From NCBI GenBank assembly GCA_014905825.1, contig JACGCN010000004.1, positions 806,001-870,000 on the forward strand: a stretch of DNA of 64,000 bases, given 5' to 3'. How positions within the stretch are numbered: the first letter of the stretch is position 1; every line of letters begins with the position of its first letter. Of this stretch, positions 12,832 through 24,240 are shown in pieces. The translations under genes were made by a program, and so were the position numbers. A model generated the notes under the pieces. That model was not told the origin of the DNA. It searched no databases and saw nothing but the letters and a program-made list of their open reading frames with translations. This stretch comes from Lyophyllum atratum. Lineage: Eukaryota; Basidiomycota; Agaricomycetes; Agaricales; Lyophyllaceae.

Positions 12832-12985
12832 CTTGGTTTCGAAGTATCCAACTACATGTAGACCCTATAACACCCGGTCTTTCCACGTCACATAACATAC
12901 ATATATTGAAAACCAAGGGAGAAATCACTCGAAGAACAATACCATCCCAATCCTCATCGCTATGAATCCCAGCGTGATCAGTTCA

Positions 12986-15876
12986 TTAAGGCAATGCGAG
13001 GAAGAGGGGCATCAATTTCGTCAAATTCGGAGTCCCAACACCTGCGTATCGTTACACTGAGTGCAACGTGAGCATCCAGGACGTCAACCAACTCACCCGT
13101 AACAGGATCCCATCCCGCAGTTCTGTTGAGGACAGAAGATCAGGGAGATGTCTACTATCAAACCAATACACTTACGCTGTGAAGCCAGGAGTTCCTTATG
13201 AACAGAACTAAGTAAGACCGACGTATGGATAGCAGAAAATTACAAAAACATACCACATCCCTGGTTACCTCCAGAAGTAATATCGTTGAAGGCATCTTTG
13301 AAAGTGGTGGAGTAGATCTACTGACGATCAGGCGGTTGTCTCAGATGAGAGAGTGACCACTTACCGCCGGGTTGATGAAGCCCACCGGCCCCTTGCCTTG
13401 AGCAATTCGGGCATCGTTCACCAAGGTGATCAGGGAGCCAACCACAGGTGACGAAGCAGATGTTCCGAACACTAGGCCGAACTCTCCGTTTATACCTAAC
13501 AAAAGATCAGAGGGACTTCAAGGGTGTGTCTGGGGACTCGACATGCCAATGACATAGTTTGCACTAGTTGATATCGTGGTTATGAATTGACAGCACGGTA
13601 GCGAAGCTGAGGCTGAGGACGTACCCGTTTGCAGATAGATCTGGGAAACCTCGCACCTGTGGAAGACCTTTAAATAACAATCGGGTCACAGGGGTAGGGT
13701 ATTGCTTGTGACTGACCGTCCCGCTGTTATTGAATTGGCCATTTGTGTAAGGTGGAGGAGTGGTTCTTAAAAAGTTTGTCACTGCGTCGGCTTGGTATGA
13801 GGGCATTCTGCACATGACATATGTTGATCTGTTCCAGTTAAGAAAGCCGGGATCGGACTAACGGGAAGATGTTCGAGAAACCACCTCCAGAGAAGATCAC
13901 CTGTTCACACGCGCCTTCGGGATCGGTAACGGTAGAACCTGGGTTGACCTGAGTCGCGCCAACGGCAGTTACAAAGGGACATGTGACCTATGAAGGGGGT
14001 AAGTAAGACCGCTATGGTGCGAGGGCGGTGCGTACAGGGAAATCGGGATTGAAGACAGTGCCCTTTCTTTTGACCGGTTGATCTAAACGTACGTCGGAGT
14101 CCAGGATCTACCATTGCATAGGATGCAACTCACGCCGGGCATTTAAGCATACGCCACCGTTCCCAGCGACGCCATTGTCGCCGCTGCTGTAAAATACGGA
14201 TGTCCCCATCAAGCCAAGCTACACATTGAATCTTAGAGTGACTGACATGCATACACCAGAAAATATCTCACCTTTGCGTATTCTTGACATTGCCTGTTCG
14301 CAAAGGCGGGAGTGACAGTGGACTCATCCTGGCCATAAGAGATGGAAACTACGTTGGGGGGTGCAATGATTCCACAGGATTCGGGTCCTATCAATCTAGT
14401 TGAGGCAAATACTGCAGATGGTGAGGAAAGTGTGAACCTTTGAAGCCGCCAGGCAGCGGATCAGGGTAGATTCCATCCTGGTAAGTCACGTAATTTAGTA
14501 AAAAAAGTTCGTCAACCCAACGATTGACACCCACTTGTGTTGGATCATCGCCGCCTTCAAAGGTACAGAAAGACTCATCGACAGCATCGATCCAGTTATC
14601 AAACCCAGCGCCTGTATATAAGCTGGAATCAACACAATGTCGTGGCATTCGTTTGAAATGAACCTTCAACAATGTCACCAGTCTGAAGAAGGGTGATTGG
14701 TTGCGGAATCCGGATTGGTTAAGCCCATAGCGTATTCAAGATCCAGATCACTTTCTCCATTGAAATTGAAACTTTGGTCTGTTGTTTGAACGACGGCTGA
14801 AACGACGAAGCGTGAACATTAGCTGGTGTTGAAGAAGGATTAATTGAACGGGCCACCTCCGTCAATGAGTACAATATTCGGCCTGACGCCGACGAGACTA
14901 GGCGAGAAATTCCTACAGCGGCACCTTTAGTATAACACACAATCAAAAGATGATGGGGTCGTACCCAAAGAATAGATCCAGATCGCCTTCCAAGAAGGAC
15001 TGAGGCGTAAACTCGACTAGAACCGCGCGCAGCATGGATAACTGAGCCATATGGAAGCTAGAAAGTATGACAGACCAATTCCAAAACTATTCTTCTCCGT
15101 AGCAATAGGCTGATAATCGACAGAATATAAGGCGCGGAGACAGTCTAGAGTAATCATCTGATCGCAGGTCGCCAAGGAAGGTGTGATAGCGACTTTGGCG
15201 AATGACTTCCTCTTGGGACCCCTGCTCGCAGACGGTGCGCCGAGATTGCTTGCACGTTTGCTCAACTGAGGGGCAAGGCGATGATTGAAATGAACTGTTG
15301 GTTTGATGAGATCGATATGCGGCCGAACATGGGCTGGGACAGAATACGATTCACAACCTGGAATTGCAAGGTGAACGACGACGTAATGTGAAGTACTTGA
15401 ATCGCCATACCGATCTGCTCGTCGCCAGATTCCACATGACTGTATACGTGATACTCCGCATTGAGAAGATTCTCCGCCTCTGCGACTGTGGCATTAAGTT
15501 CAATCCAGCCTTTGCTGGCAGAGAGACGGAGACGTTCCCGAGGAATGCCGGCGACAGCAAGCCAATCAGTCACAGCGCCGATTGTATCGTGGCTAGGTGC
15601 GAAAGTGTCCACAACCTTGGCAGGAGACCAATGCTGCCCGTAAGTGGGGGATTCAGGATGGGACACTGCAAGGAGCATCTCTTCGACCCGATGGAGGTTC
15701 TGCTGCGTGAGCCCGAAGCGCATAGGCAAAACCTTATGCCCCTCGATACGACGAGACTTCGACCAGTCTATGGGCTCGGCGGCTCTCTTCTCGTGTACCA
15801 CATGGTGACTGGGACGAGGGGAAGGAACTGCTAGACAGATCCTAGCGAGGGCGATGAGGACGAGTGCTAAACGCAT
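12986..15876 (-). CDS. Sedolisin (S53 tripeptidyl-peptidase), carrying a frame break
   Basis: Secreted acid serine-carboxyl peptidase that trims tripeptides from protein N-termini. Many exons; the first three are 15411-15876, 15076-15357 and 14965-15016. A signal peptide (MRLALVLIALARICLA) precedes the S53 pro-domain (FGLTQQNLHRVEEMLLAVSH, SPTYGQHWSPAKVVDTFAPS). The catalytic domain has FNGESDLDLEYAMGL with the Asp region, VVSISYGQDES, VFYSSGDNGVAGNGG, FPDLSANGANY and the nucleophile motif FGTSASSPVVGS, ending GWDPVTG then GVGTPN. The frame holds across the introns I checked except at 14704-14710, where 7 extra bases follow NP of LTNP; without them the text would run on as PQPITLLQTGD, as expected for the family. 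As written translation stops a few codons later and loses the catalytic Ser, so the allele is broken or the assembly is wrong here. Confidence 0.88.
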
Positions 15877-17099
15877 CGAAAAGGAGATGCTGACCTGTCA
15901 GCTGTAGGGAGTTCGCCATGGTCTTATAGGGACTGAAGCCAATGAATATAGATTCCACCGCATGGTACATGGAAGACAAGGGCTTGAATTTCGCAGAATG
16001 AAGACCCTTGCGCATGGAATTTGGGCAGGAAAACGCGTCAGTCGGGCAAGCACGCGAGCAATAATCTTATTGCTCCAACAGCCTGACGACCTTGAGAGAT
16101 AATTCACCCATTTTGAGTGAACGCTCGAGGATCGGTTTGATTGAAGATAGCTCAGACCACTTGAGAGAAATGAGTAAATTTAGATCAGTTCACAAGGCCA
16201 AAAATAGGCGTCCTTCCGGCGTTACAGTTCACAGCAAGCATAGTCGGTGAAAGATATCACTAGAGACACAGGTCAGCAAAACACTGCGACTTACGTTTGA
16301 CCCAAGCATCATCAAAACTTTGGAGGAACATTCGACAAGGACAGCAGTGCCACTCCAGAATCTAAACGTCAGGGGGTGTTACATTCCTTGCTCTGAAGGA
16401 CTACATGGGAGGACATGACCGAATGGGTGAAAAATGTCCCAGTTCGGGTGCGGTACATGCAAGTGACGCCCACGAAAGCAGGCACACTGGACAGTGACAG
16501 ACTCTGGAACCGGTAAAGCAAAGCCCGGCCGTCGAGTTGTATCATGAAGAGGATCATATGTATGTCTGGTGGCTTCGCAAAATCCTTGGCTATGGTATTG
16601 CCGATGTTTTCGGGAGACAATTCGGACCTGGTCATGGAGAATGTGGTCACTGCCACTGGTTCGAGTTCAAGAGGAAGTTCTCGCTGCGGTGACCGGTCGC
16701 ACGCATGTTCGCCGCAAACAACACCAAACTGTCAACTTTGTCTGCCAGACATGGCAACTCGTACCTCCTTTCTGTACCAAATTGGCTCTCTTCGCTTCTT
16801 CAAGAGGATCAACTCAGGCTTATTAGGACCACTGAGGCTAACTGAGGTGTTAGAACATTGACAGTTCCACTACGTTATGCAGATAAGCGGCTGCTCTAAC
16901 ACATGCTCAGACCTCCTCGACTTCTCAACGGGTAGCCTAAGTCGTTCCTCCATTCTGTAAGTTTGGTTTGGGATAGCTAGCTCGAATGCGTGCAATGGAC
17001 CGTTGCTGGCGACATATACGTGCCACCCGCAATTGGTGGGAGCTGGTGCCAGCGACCTGTTGATGTCCTACCCGCTCTCTTTCCGAGTCTGCCTTCTCA
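15877..17099. other. Stretch between sedolisin and P450 relic
   Basis: About 1.2 kb. An open frame on the plus strand around 16569-16826 contains RVQEEVLAAVTGRTHV, faintly like the region after the P450 I-helix, but it has no further support. A 95-codon minus-strand frame covers the same bases. I assign no gene. Confidence 0.35.
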
Positions 17100-17825
17100 G
17101 CGATATCGGGTATCTTGCTCCTAGTGCTCTGTGCCGCTGTTGCAACTTTCCATTATCTTCTTTTGAGAGGGCTCTCCAGAAAACGCGTCCCTTTGCCTCC
17201 CGAGCCACCACCCCCGGATCTTCTCCTCGGACATCTTCGATTGATCCATCAAGCGGGTCAAGATATCTTCTTCTACGAGATGGGCAAGTTATATGGTATG
17301 TCTTTGTATCAAGCTATAGGCCGTTGACGAGGCCCTAATGACATATCGTATCAGGCGACGTTATGCACTTCAAAGTACCTAGAAAGTGTCTTGATTATTC
17401 AATAGCATTCAAAATGCCGCCCATTTGCTTGAAAACCGAAGCCACAACGACAGTGATAGACCCAAAGTGCCAATCTTTGACTTGCAATAGACGTCGGCGG
17501 CCGAGCTGCACGAACACTTAAGTCTTTTTGCTACGCAGTATCGGTATGGGAGGCACAGACTTCATCTGCGTGAATGGCAAAGAATCTCGTCTACAGCGAA
17601 GGATGCTCCGACAACACTTTAGAGAGTGGTATGATCATCGCCCCATTCTAGATGCGACAGTCCCATACCCCCGTGCAGGACCTCCTCACTAATCCTGAAC
17701 ACCAGCTAAAGACCATATATTGTCCTCCAGATCTCCGACCACCATCGTCATCGAGGTCGGCTATGGCCATCGACTTCTCCTGAACGACGATCCATACATG
17801 AAATTATCAGGACAATGTTTGCCTT
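17100..17825 (+). pseudogene. Cytochrome P450 relic (N-terminal half)
   Basis: Decayed P450. A membrane anchor and proline hinge survive (LLVLCAAVATFHYLLLRGL, then VPLPPEPPPPDLLLGHLRLI and FFYEMGKLYG), followed by a good intron and GDVMHF. After that homology to the intact P450 at 49388 hops between frames: NSIQNAAHLLENRS and DRPKVPIFDL in one, GMGGTDF and RRMLRQHFREW in another, VQDLLTNPE and IEVGYGHRLLLNDDPYMKL further on. Frame changes and stops fall between these blocks. The C-terminal half with the oxygen-binding helix and heme Cys is absent. It is a truncated pseudogene, not a splice problem, because several breaks lack GT-AG solutions. Confidence 0.75.
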
Positions 17826-18326
17826 GCATGGACAGAATAGGCCCCCTGCGTGGAATTCCCTCAAATCCTTTCCCAGTACCTTCGCTTTCAATACTGAAGG
17901 GTATCAGAGAAGACGCGAAAGATGTCGTTCCCGACGTCACTCCAGCCGTCGCTGGAATAACAAGGCTTCCTTGTTTCTTACGTCTTAGATGATACGTCTC
18001 ACTGATAACCTCTCCGTAGCCTTCCAGCTGCTTTTCCATACCTTCTTGAACCACGGGACGAGAGGGCCTTCATATTACTGTAAGCAATACACCGAAAGCC
18101 AGTCGATTATATGAATTTATTTCTCGATAGCGAAGGTTATCATGAAAGTACCACCGCGAGCCACTGTAAGGCCCAGTAAAGTCATGGTATAATGCTGAGT
18201 TCGCATAATTGAGATCGCGAACTAGGGACGGCATGCGACATACAGATAGAAAATGAGACCTGACCATGATGGTAAGAATGTAAAGTTTATTTCCGTGGAC
18301 CGCTATACCAGCCGAATAGATCTATG
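17826..18326. other. Stretch between P450 relic and HIS1 3' end
   Basis: A 97-codon minus-strand open frame (17761-18054) partly overlaps the relic P450 and shows no recognisable domain. No gene is supported. Confidence 0.4.
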
Positions 18327-19539
18327 TTAAACTCTACAATTGTTTAGATTGAAAATCAAGACATCCTCCGCCCCAGCTTTGACAAGTTCATCCATGATCG
18401 TAGCGCTCTTACTCTTCTCGACCATGATGCTGATCGCTACCCAATTCTCCTCTTCAAGAGGACTTATAGTCGGAGCTCTACGTCCTGGGGTGATAAGAGT
18501 CGCAGCTGCCAGCTTATCTCGGGATATGTTATATTGGCAGACAACATATTTGTTAGCCGCAATGACGCCTGCGATGCGGCTTGTGATAAGATTGATGAGA
18601 GGCACAACCTCGGGACGTTTTGGGGTATTTGACTTGATGAGGACAGCCTCAGTTTCAAGGACGGTGGCAATAGCATGGAGACCAGCGGCCCGCATTGTCT
18701 CTCCAGATTCTGTTCAAGCAGGTTTAATAAGCATCGTCGAATTGCGCTGTGAGTATTTTGCTCACCAACGAGATCGACTATTTTTCGCGACAAGTCAATC
18801 ATAGCAGAAAATAATATTCCACGGCCACTCACCTATCCCATCCGCAAGACCTAGGGCACAGGCAGCTTCTACACTGCCTCCCACATATTCTATCTTGGTC
18901 GCTTTGTCGCCAGAGAGTTGTAGACGGGCATCCATTTCACTGAAGTACTCTTTTGACAGGTTGCTAAAGCTTGAGACAACACGTTTCCCAGCCAGATCCT
19001 CCGCTGTCTTGATAGAGCCGGCCTCGGGGACTTGTACTTGAAGAGAGCACTTCCCAAACCCAAGCCGTAGAACTTCTGTTACGAGGCCCTGCATCTGCGA
19101 TTCCAGGATGACGTCGTGTCCGGTGATACCCAGATCGACATCGCCTTTGCCCACGAATGACGGGATGTCAGACGCAGGAAGGAAGACACTTGATTTGCTT
19201 GTTAGATCACGCCGGATATCAACGGGTAGTGTGCGTACAGAGCGATGGGGTGGTTCAAAACAACACAGACATCCAGTCTATTGCTCCTCCGGAATTGTAT
19301 ATCGGCTCCTGTGAACGGATGAGCCTCCACTAATAAAGACAAATTGTTGACTGAAGCTCACCTGCCAGCAGTGAGATACATTTATCGTATAGCCGGCCTG
19401 TGGGTGCATCGTTTCAATGGACGATCTTGACATAGATACGCAACTCTGGGCTACCTTTCTTTGGAATGGCAAACAGGAGGCGGCCGTCTAGAGTTTCTGT
19501 GTCTAGAAGAGGCGTAAGCAGTGCGAAATACGGGTTCAT
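18327..19539 (-). CDS. HIS1: ATP phosphoribosyltransferase
   Basis: First committed step of histidine synthesis, condensing ATP with PRPP; normally feedback-inhibited by histidine. Six exons (19455-19539, 19362-19397, 19239-19308, 18833-19188, 18766-18777, 18327-18709) join in frame to 313 residues. Recognisable blocks in order: RLLFAIPKKGRLYDKC, RRSNRLDVC, VFLPASDIPSFVGKGDVDLG with ITGHDVILESQ, the VDLVESGETMRAAGL PRPP-binding loop, and a C-terminal regulatory ACT-like domain ending DVLIFNLNNCRV. Exon 5 is 12 nt and supplies most of VDLV in the PRPP loop, the most conserved part of the enzyme, so skipping it would delete essential residues in frame. Exon 4 uses an AAG acceptor. Start is the Met preceding the catalytic domain. 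Confidence 0.95.
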
Positions 19540-20096
19540 AAATTATACACACTCATTCTCGCAACACTAGATCAGCGTGGAGAGGAAGAAGGGGCCAACC
19601 ACCAAAGATGTTATCTATATGACTCTTCCCAAAAAAATGCCGAGATCTGCTGAAAGCAACAGTGGTGGCTGTACATGTCGGCCGATCAATTACTTATCGG
19701 CTAAATTTATTCCTCCCTCTTGAACGTTTGAACCACAACAGACCACAACCACTACCACTCTGCCAGAGCGCTCTTATTCAAAATGTTTTAGCGCCCAAGT
19801 AGCGTCTCCTCACTCCATGGGAACTGAGGCCCGTGGAGCGGCTTATGGACTTTCAAACTGGCAGATATTGGCGCTCAAAGTCGACTGCTGACTACCTGTG
19901 CTGGATTAACTTGTGTTCAGACCCTGGAGCAGGCTGCTGATCTCTCGTATGGGGAAAATTCCTCCCATGCACGTTGCGCGGCGAGGCTTCCTTAACATCA
20001 TTGACACCAACAGCATCACATCCTCGCCACACAGAAGAGGTATTTTGACGCTCGCTGAGTATTTAAACTCAGAGGACACCACCAGCATTCCTCGCC
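19540..20096. other. Divergent spacer between HIS1 and the 20-kb gene
   Basis: About 0.55 kb acting as the upstream region of both flanking genes. No repeat, RNA gene or further coding region was seen. I could not identify a general-control (Gcn4-type) site with confidence. Confidence 0.45.
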
Positions 20097-21476
20097 ATGT
20101 CAAGATACAACTTTCGTAGTCGTGCTCGCGGATCGTACTCCTCTCGAAATACAGCCCCCCCTTTAGGACTTGCACCAGATCGACATATCCTGGAAGGTTT
20201 ATCGGAAACCCCGCTACAGACCATCACAAAGCCCCCCTCCGGGAGCTCTGATGCGGAGGTGAAAGTCACCGATCTTCAGTATGTAGGCTCCTACAATTGG
20301 CTTGATAAACCAACCCCGACTATTATCGTACCTGGTAAGCATACCCAGTTGAAATCATAATGAGCGGTCTTAATACGAAGCTTAGGCTCCCCGCGCCAGT
20401 GGACTAACAGAGCACCACCATACCAGGTCCATGCTGACGACGGATTATCATTCAAGGATCAAAATGGTTATAGATGCTCTAACGCTGTTCTTCTCCCTCT
20501 CATCACTGCGGTGAATCGCATGAGCGAGCTCAGTGACGAAGATTTTGATTGGGCAGCGATTCACTTCGTTACCGATCGCAATAATCTTAGGAAATTGGTT
20601 CGTTGGATCGGTGGCACGGCTTCGAGTGACTTTAGGATCGACATGCAGCTCGCGGGGAAGACAATACTTTTCAATCGCTGGGAGAACCGTTACCAGGAGC
20701 TGATGTCTGGGAGGACATTCGGCTTTAACTTTGAACGGGCCTCAACTATCCCCGCACCTGGATGTGAGGATAGCACAGGCCACCACAGGATTGTAGAATA
20801 TGTCAGTTGTCCCCATCACCGCATACTGAACATATCTCTGATTCTGAGTTTTGCTTCAGGATCTCAATGGACTCAAACTCATCGTTCGTTTTGAGGTAGA
20901 TGCATGCATCCCGTCTGAAGCTCCCGCCACGTCTACTTCGACGCCATTGGCATCATCAGCCAATGTCGATGACCTGATCGGAGCATTTTCAGGCGTCAGC
21001 TGCGCACAGAGGGACAGGAGTCTCAGCCCTCTACCCCCACTCCACGAAGCTCTGGACCTTTCCCAAAAGTCACTATCATTCCTGCCGGCTCTGTTGTACC
21101 TCAAGCTACCATCGTGGAGCTCACCACGCGCTCAGTCCGTAATGCCTCATCCTTCTCCTGGGAGGAAAGTTACCCCCAGCTCTTCCTCTCCCAGACCCCC
21201 CATCACTTCCTCGCTGTTCACGAACGTGGTCAATTCATAGAAGTGAATAAACGGAAACTTGAATCGGCTGAACTCAAGAAGGTTGCCGCTGATTCGATCC
21301 AGGCGGATCTTGGGAAACTGAGGCTCGTGCTGGACGTGATCAGGAATCTTGCCATCAAGTACGGAGAGAGAGGCCGCCTTACCCTTCTTTGCCAAGATGG
21401 CGAGTTGAAAGTGTACGAGAGAACCAGTCAAGCCAGTTGCCTCCCAGATGATATACTCCAGCAATTTGATGTCTGA
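20097..21476 (+). CDS. Conserved fungal protein of the family often mislabelled GGPP synthetase
   Basis: Function unknown. Exon 1 (from 20097) has YNWLDKPTPTIIVPG, followed after an intron by SPRQWTNRAPPYQ, DDGLSFKDQNGYR and PLITAV, then VTDRNNLRKLVRWIGG, NFERASTIPAPGCEDSTGHH, and after another intron DLNGLKLIVRFEVDAC. This ordered set belongs to a widespread ascomycete and basidiomycete family that databases often call geranylgeranyl pyrophosphate synthetase, although no DDxxD prenyltransferase motif is visible. Near 21000-21040 the conserved text moves to another frame (VTIIPAGSVVPQATIVEL, LFLSQTPHHFLAVHERGQF) and ends at 21476. Either a 32-nt intron, too short to be comfortable, or a single-base deletion explains this. 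Confidence 0.72.
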
Positions 21477-22019
21477 ACAACCTCCTCGTTACGACTTTCT
21501 CAATTTCGCATCTGTCGCATCGATATGATATATCCTGTCCATCTTGTGTACCATTCATGTACAGTAGCTGCCCAATGTTTGTATGTATACCGTGAACCTG
21601 GTTACAGGGAGATGGAGATACTTCGGAAGGTTCTGATCGGCAAAAGTTCGGGCCATCATGCTAGACTCGCTACCAGTCCAAACGCAGTGTGTCTCTATTT
21701 ACACCACAAACAAAGACAACGGAAAGACACCATAGCGTAGCGGAGTTCGAAGCGGCTGGTCACGAGCCTACCATCATGCCACTGATCTTTGGGACCGCAA
21801 TGGCCAAACACTGTCTCCTCAATTTATTTCTAACGGTGACACTCCAGTTGAAGTTGCCACAAACGAACGTCTATGATTTAAGTTGTCAACTTCTATTACA
21901 TTCACGTTATGAAGGCCTTTTATCAGTAATTTTTGACAGGGATCCTTTGTTTTCCAGTAAGGAACCAGATATCCCGAGTACCGCCTGTTGCCCAAACCTT
22001 TATGGCGTGGCAGCGTCTC
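21477..22019. other. Intergenic stretch
   Basis: Short open frames on both strands, none with motifs. Nothing supportable. Confidence 0.4.
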
Positions 22020-23690
22020 CACTCACCGCCCTCGAGGACGTGGAGGGGTACTGAAATCAAGTGCTGAAGTCTCCCTTGCGGAAAACATTTCTGCTACCTC
22101 TGCAGGCTGTCTGGGCCGGACCGGTCTTGTTTTCCTTCGCAATCGATCGACCACGATTTCTATCATGACATAACCACCAGGGGTGAGGTTTTCCTTTAGC
22201 TTCTCTGAATTATCACCCGAGAGAATGTCAGCCACCGTTATGGTCAGGCGTCCAGCTGTTGATTGGCTCGAAAATAGTAATGATTCAAACACTGTGCTTT
22301 TCTGCTCGGTACTCGGGCGACTACGACGTTCGTCGGACGGGATAACTTTCAAGATAACGATATTCCCGCGTTCCAAGGCGCATCCCCGTCATCAGGTTCA
22401 AGTTTGGTAATTGTTCGTCGGTGAGGCGCATCTGCATCTACGGTGGTCTTCCTCGCCACGTGTCTTCGCTCGTAAACGGTACCCAGACATCTCGGTGACC
22501 ACGGATGGAGGCCCAGTAGTATCTCCGAAAATTACGAATCGATGCACCGCACCGAGTCGAACCACAGGCTGAATATGGTTTTCTAACGGCGAGCATGAAA
22601 CGGTCCAGGTCGGGATCAAGCAGCCTTGGTACCATCTCAAACCACGCCTACGACCTCCTCATGAGATCTAGATCACTTGTACTCTCAACACATCCGTTAC
22701 TCTGATGCGTGAGGCCGCTATCCGGACCTTTATCGGCGAGCTTTGGAGGAGACGCCATGATTGCGCCTGGTATCACAAGCATTAATCGCACATGGTGGCG
22801 AGTGCGAGCGGTCGGTCTCTCCCCGTGGTGTACGCGAGCCATTCTACCTTTTTCCTCGCGTCATACTGACACACACACACGCCTAGCGACACCTCATTAG
22901 AAGACGACAGAGCATCGCCGATAATTTCTCTGTCGATCTCCGGTGGATTCTTTCCCCGCTCAATCTCAGTATAGCGGTAAGGAATCTCTCTGCCGAGGCT
23001 CGTGGTTCCCTGCTGCATGTCTTTTTTGGGGTGGCTGGCAGGCGGCTTCGACAAGGTGGAAAATGTTCGCAATTTTCGAGACCCAATTCTGGACACCTTG
23101 GCCCAGGATATCACGTCAAAGAAGACTTGTCAAGAGGCCCTCTAGAGGCGCCGTTCGTCACAGGATGTCTGATATTCGGTGCACTGTCGGAAGCATCATG
23201 TATCATTTTCCATCGTAATCGTGTTTCCACCGGGCTTGTCGCTCTACTCCTCCCCTCGACCGGTCCGTGTCGGAAGGAATATGTGCACCGTTATCTCCGT
23301 GATACTAGGATAGTGGACGTAAGCTTCACGAACCTAAACTAGCTAGACGGTGCATGGTTTTCTTCCTAAAACCTTGGGCATCTTGTCGTTCTGATATTTT
23401 TTTTGAGCAGGCATCTAAATGTATCGTCAAGCTCCAAGGCGGTAGAGGTTTTCTCAATGACCTCAACGATTCCACATGCCGAAATCGATACACCTCCACC
23501 GCGCAAGTGGAGATAGATGACTGCTTGAATGGGCGCAGACCTCGGCAAAATTGCGGAGGAGATCTCCTGTCAACTCGAGCGTCACAGGATTCCGAAGACC
23601 CCGTCAAGCTAGTGAGCTTCTATGTCCTCGAAAACCCGATCCTGTTCCCTCGTCATTCACGTCTCTCGCACAAACCTCGCTGAAATTACG
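22020..23690 (-). pseudogene. Eroded coding-like region, family unknown
   Basis: On the minus strand several protein-like stretches with sensible composition occur in shifting frames: around 23548-23370 (PIQAVIYLHLRGGGVS, VEVIEKTSTALELDD), around 23030-22790, around 22830-22650 (KLADKGPDSGL) and around 22376-22030 (FESLLFSSQSTAGRLTITVA, ENLTPGGYVMIEIVVDRL). I found no set of GT-AG introns joining them and recognise no domain. They may be remnants of one gene. Inference only. Confidence 0.25.
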
Positions 23691-24240
23691 CGTCTGCCAA
23701 CTATCTCAAGTCACAGATGCTCTCTCCTAGCTTAAAACATATAAATCAGACAGACTTTGCCCTGGTGAACGAACGCTACACACGACGTCAAAGCGTGCTC
23801 GCCACAGGCGGCGTCAAGCTACCTTGCAACGCGTGTGTTCAACCCGGTACTGATGTCCTTGGGGAATGATCTAGCTTTGCCATGCCACCTCTGCCGATCG
23901 CTCAATTGCCCCCCTCTGATCGGCGTCTTCGTGAAGGGCCTACAGGAGCCGCGCCACAAGACCTGGCCCTTATGAATTCGACCATGTTGGGCGACTCAAG
24001 ACAATCACATCCCGAAAAGACTTGTTGCGACATGGGCCTCGTCTCACAAGGCATGCATCGCAGCGCTGGGAGGCCTTCTTCGTCGGCGGCGAAATCATGT
24101 TTATAGATGGTGTATAGATAGCAAGTGAACTACAATCAGAATCACACCCGGCGTATCAGATAAACAAGTGGCATAAGAAGTCAAATGAGCATGATTACGA
24201 CGCCTGGAGTTGGCTAAACCTTGCTGTTCTTCACATCGTA
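23691..24240. other. Spacer next to the tandem-unit region
   Basis: A 74-codon plus-strand frame (23882-24106) lacks motifs. No gene is supported. Confidence 0.4.

Noticed and set aside
17761..18054. 97-codon minus-strand frame opposite the P450 relic
   Set aside because: No domain, and it overlaps decaying plus-strand P450 sequence.
22860..22890. Short CA microsatellite
   Set aside because: Only a few repeat units; ordinary.
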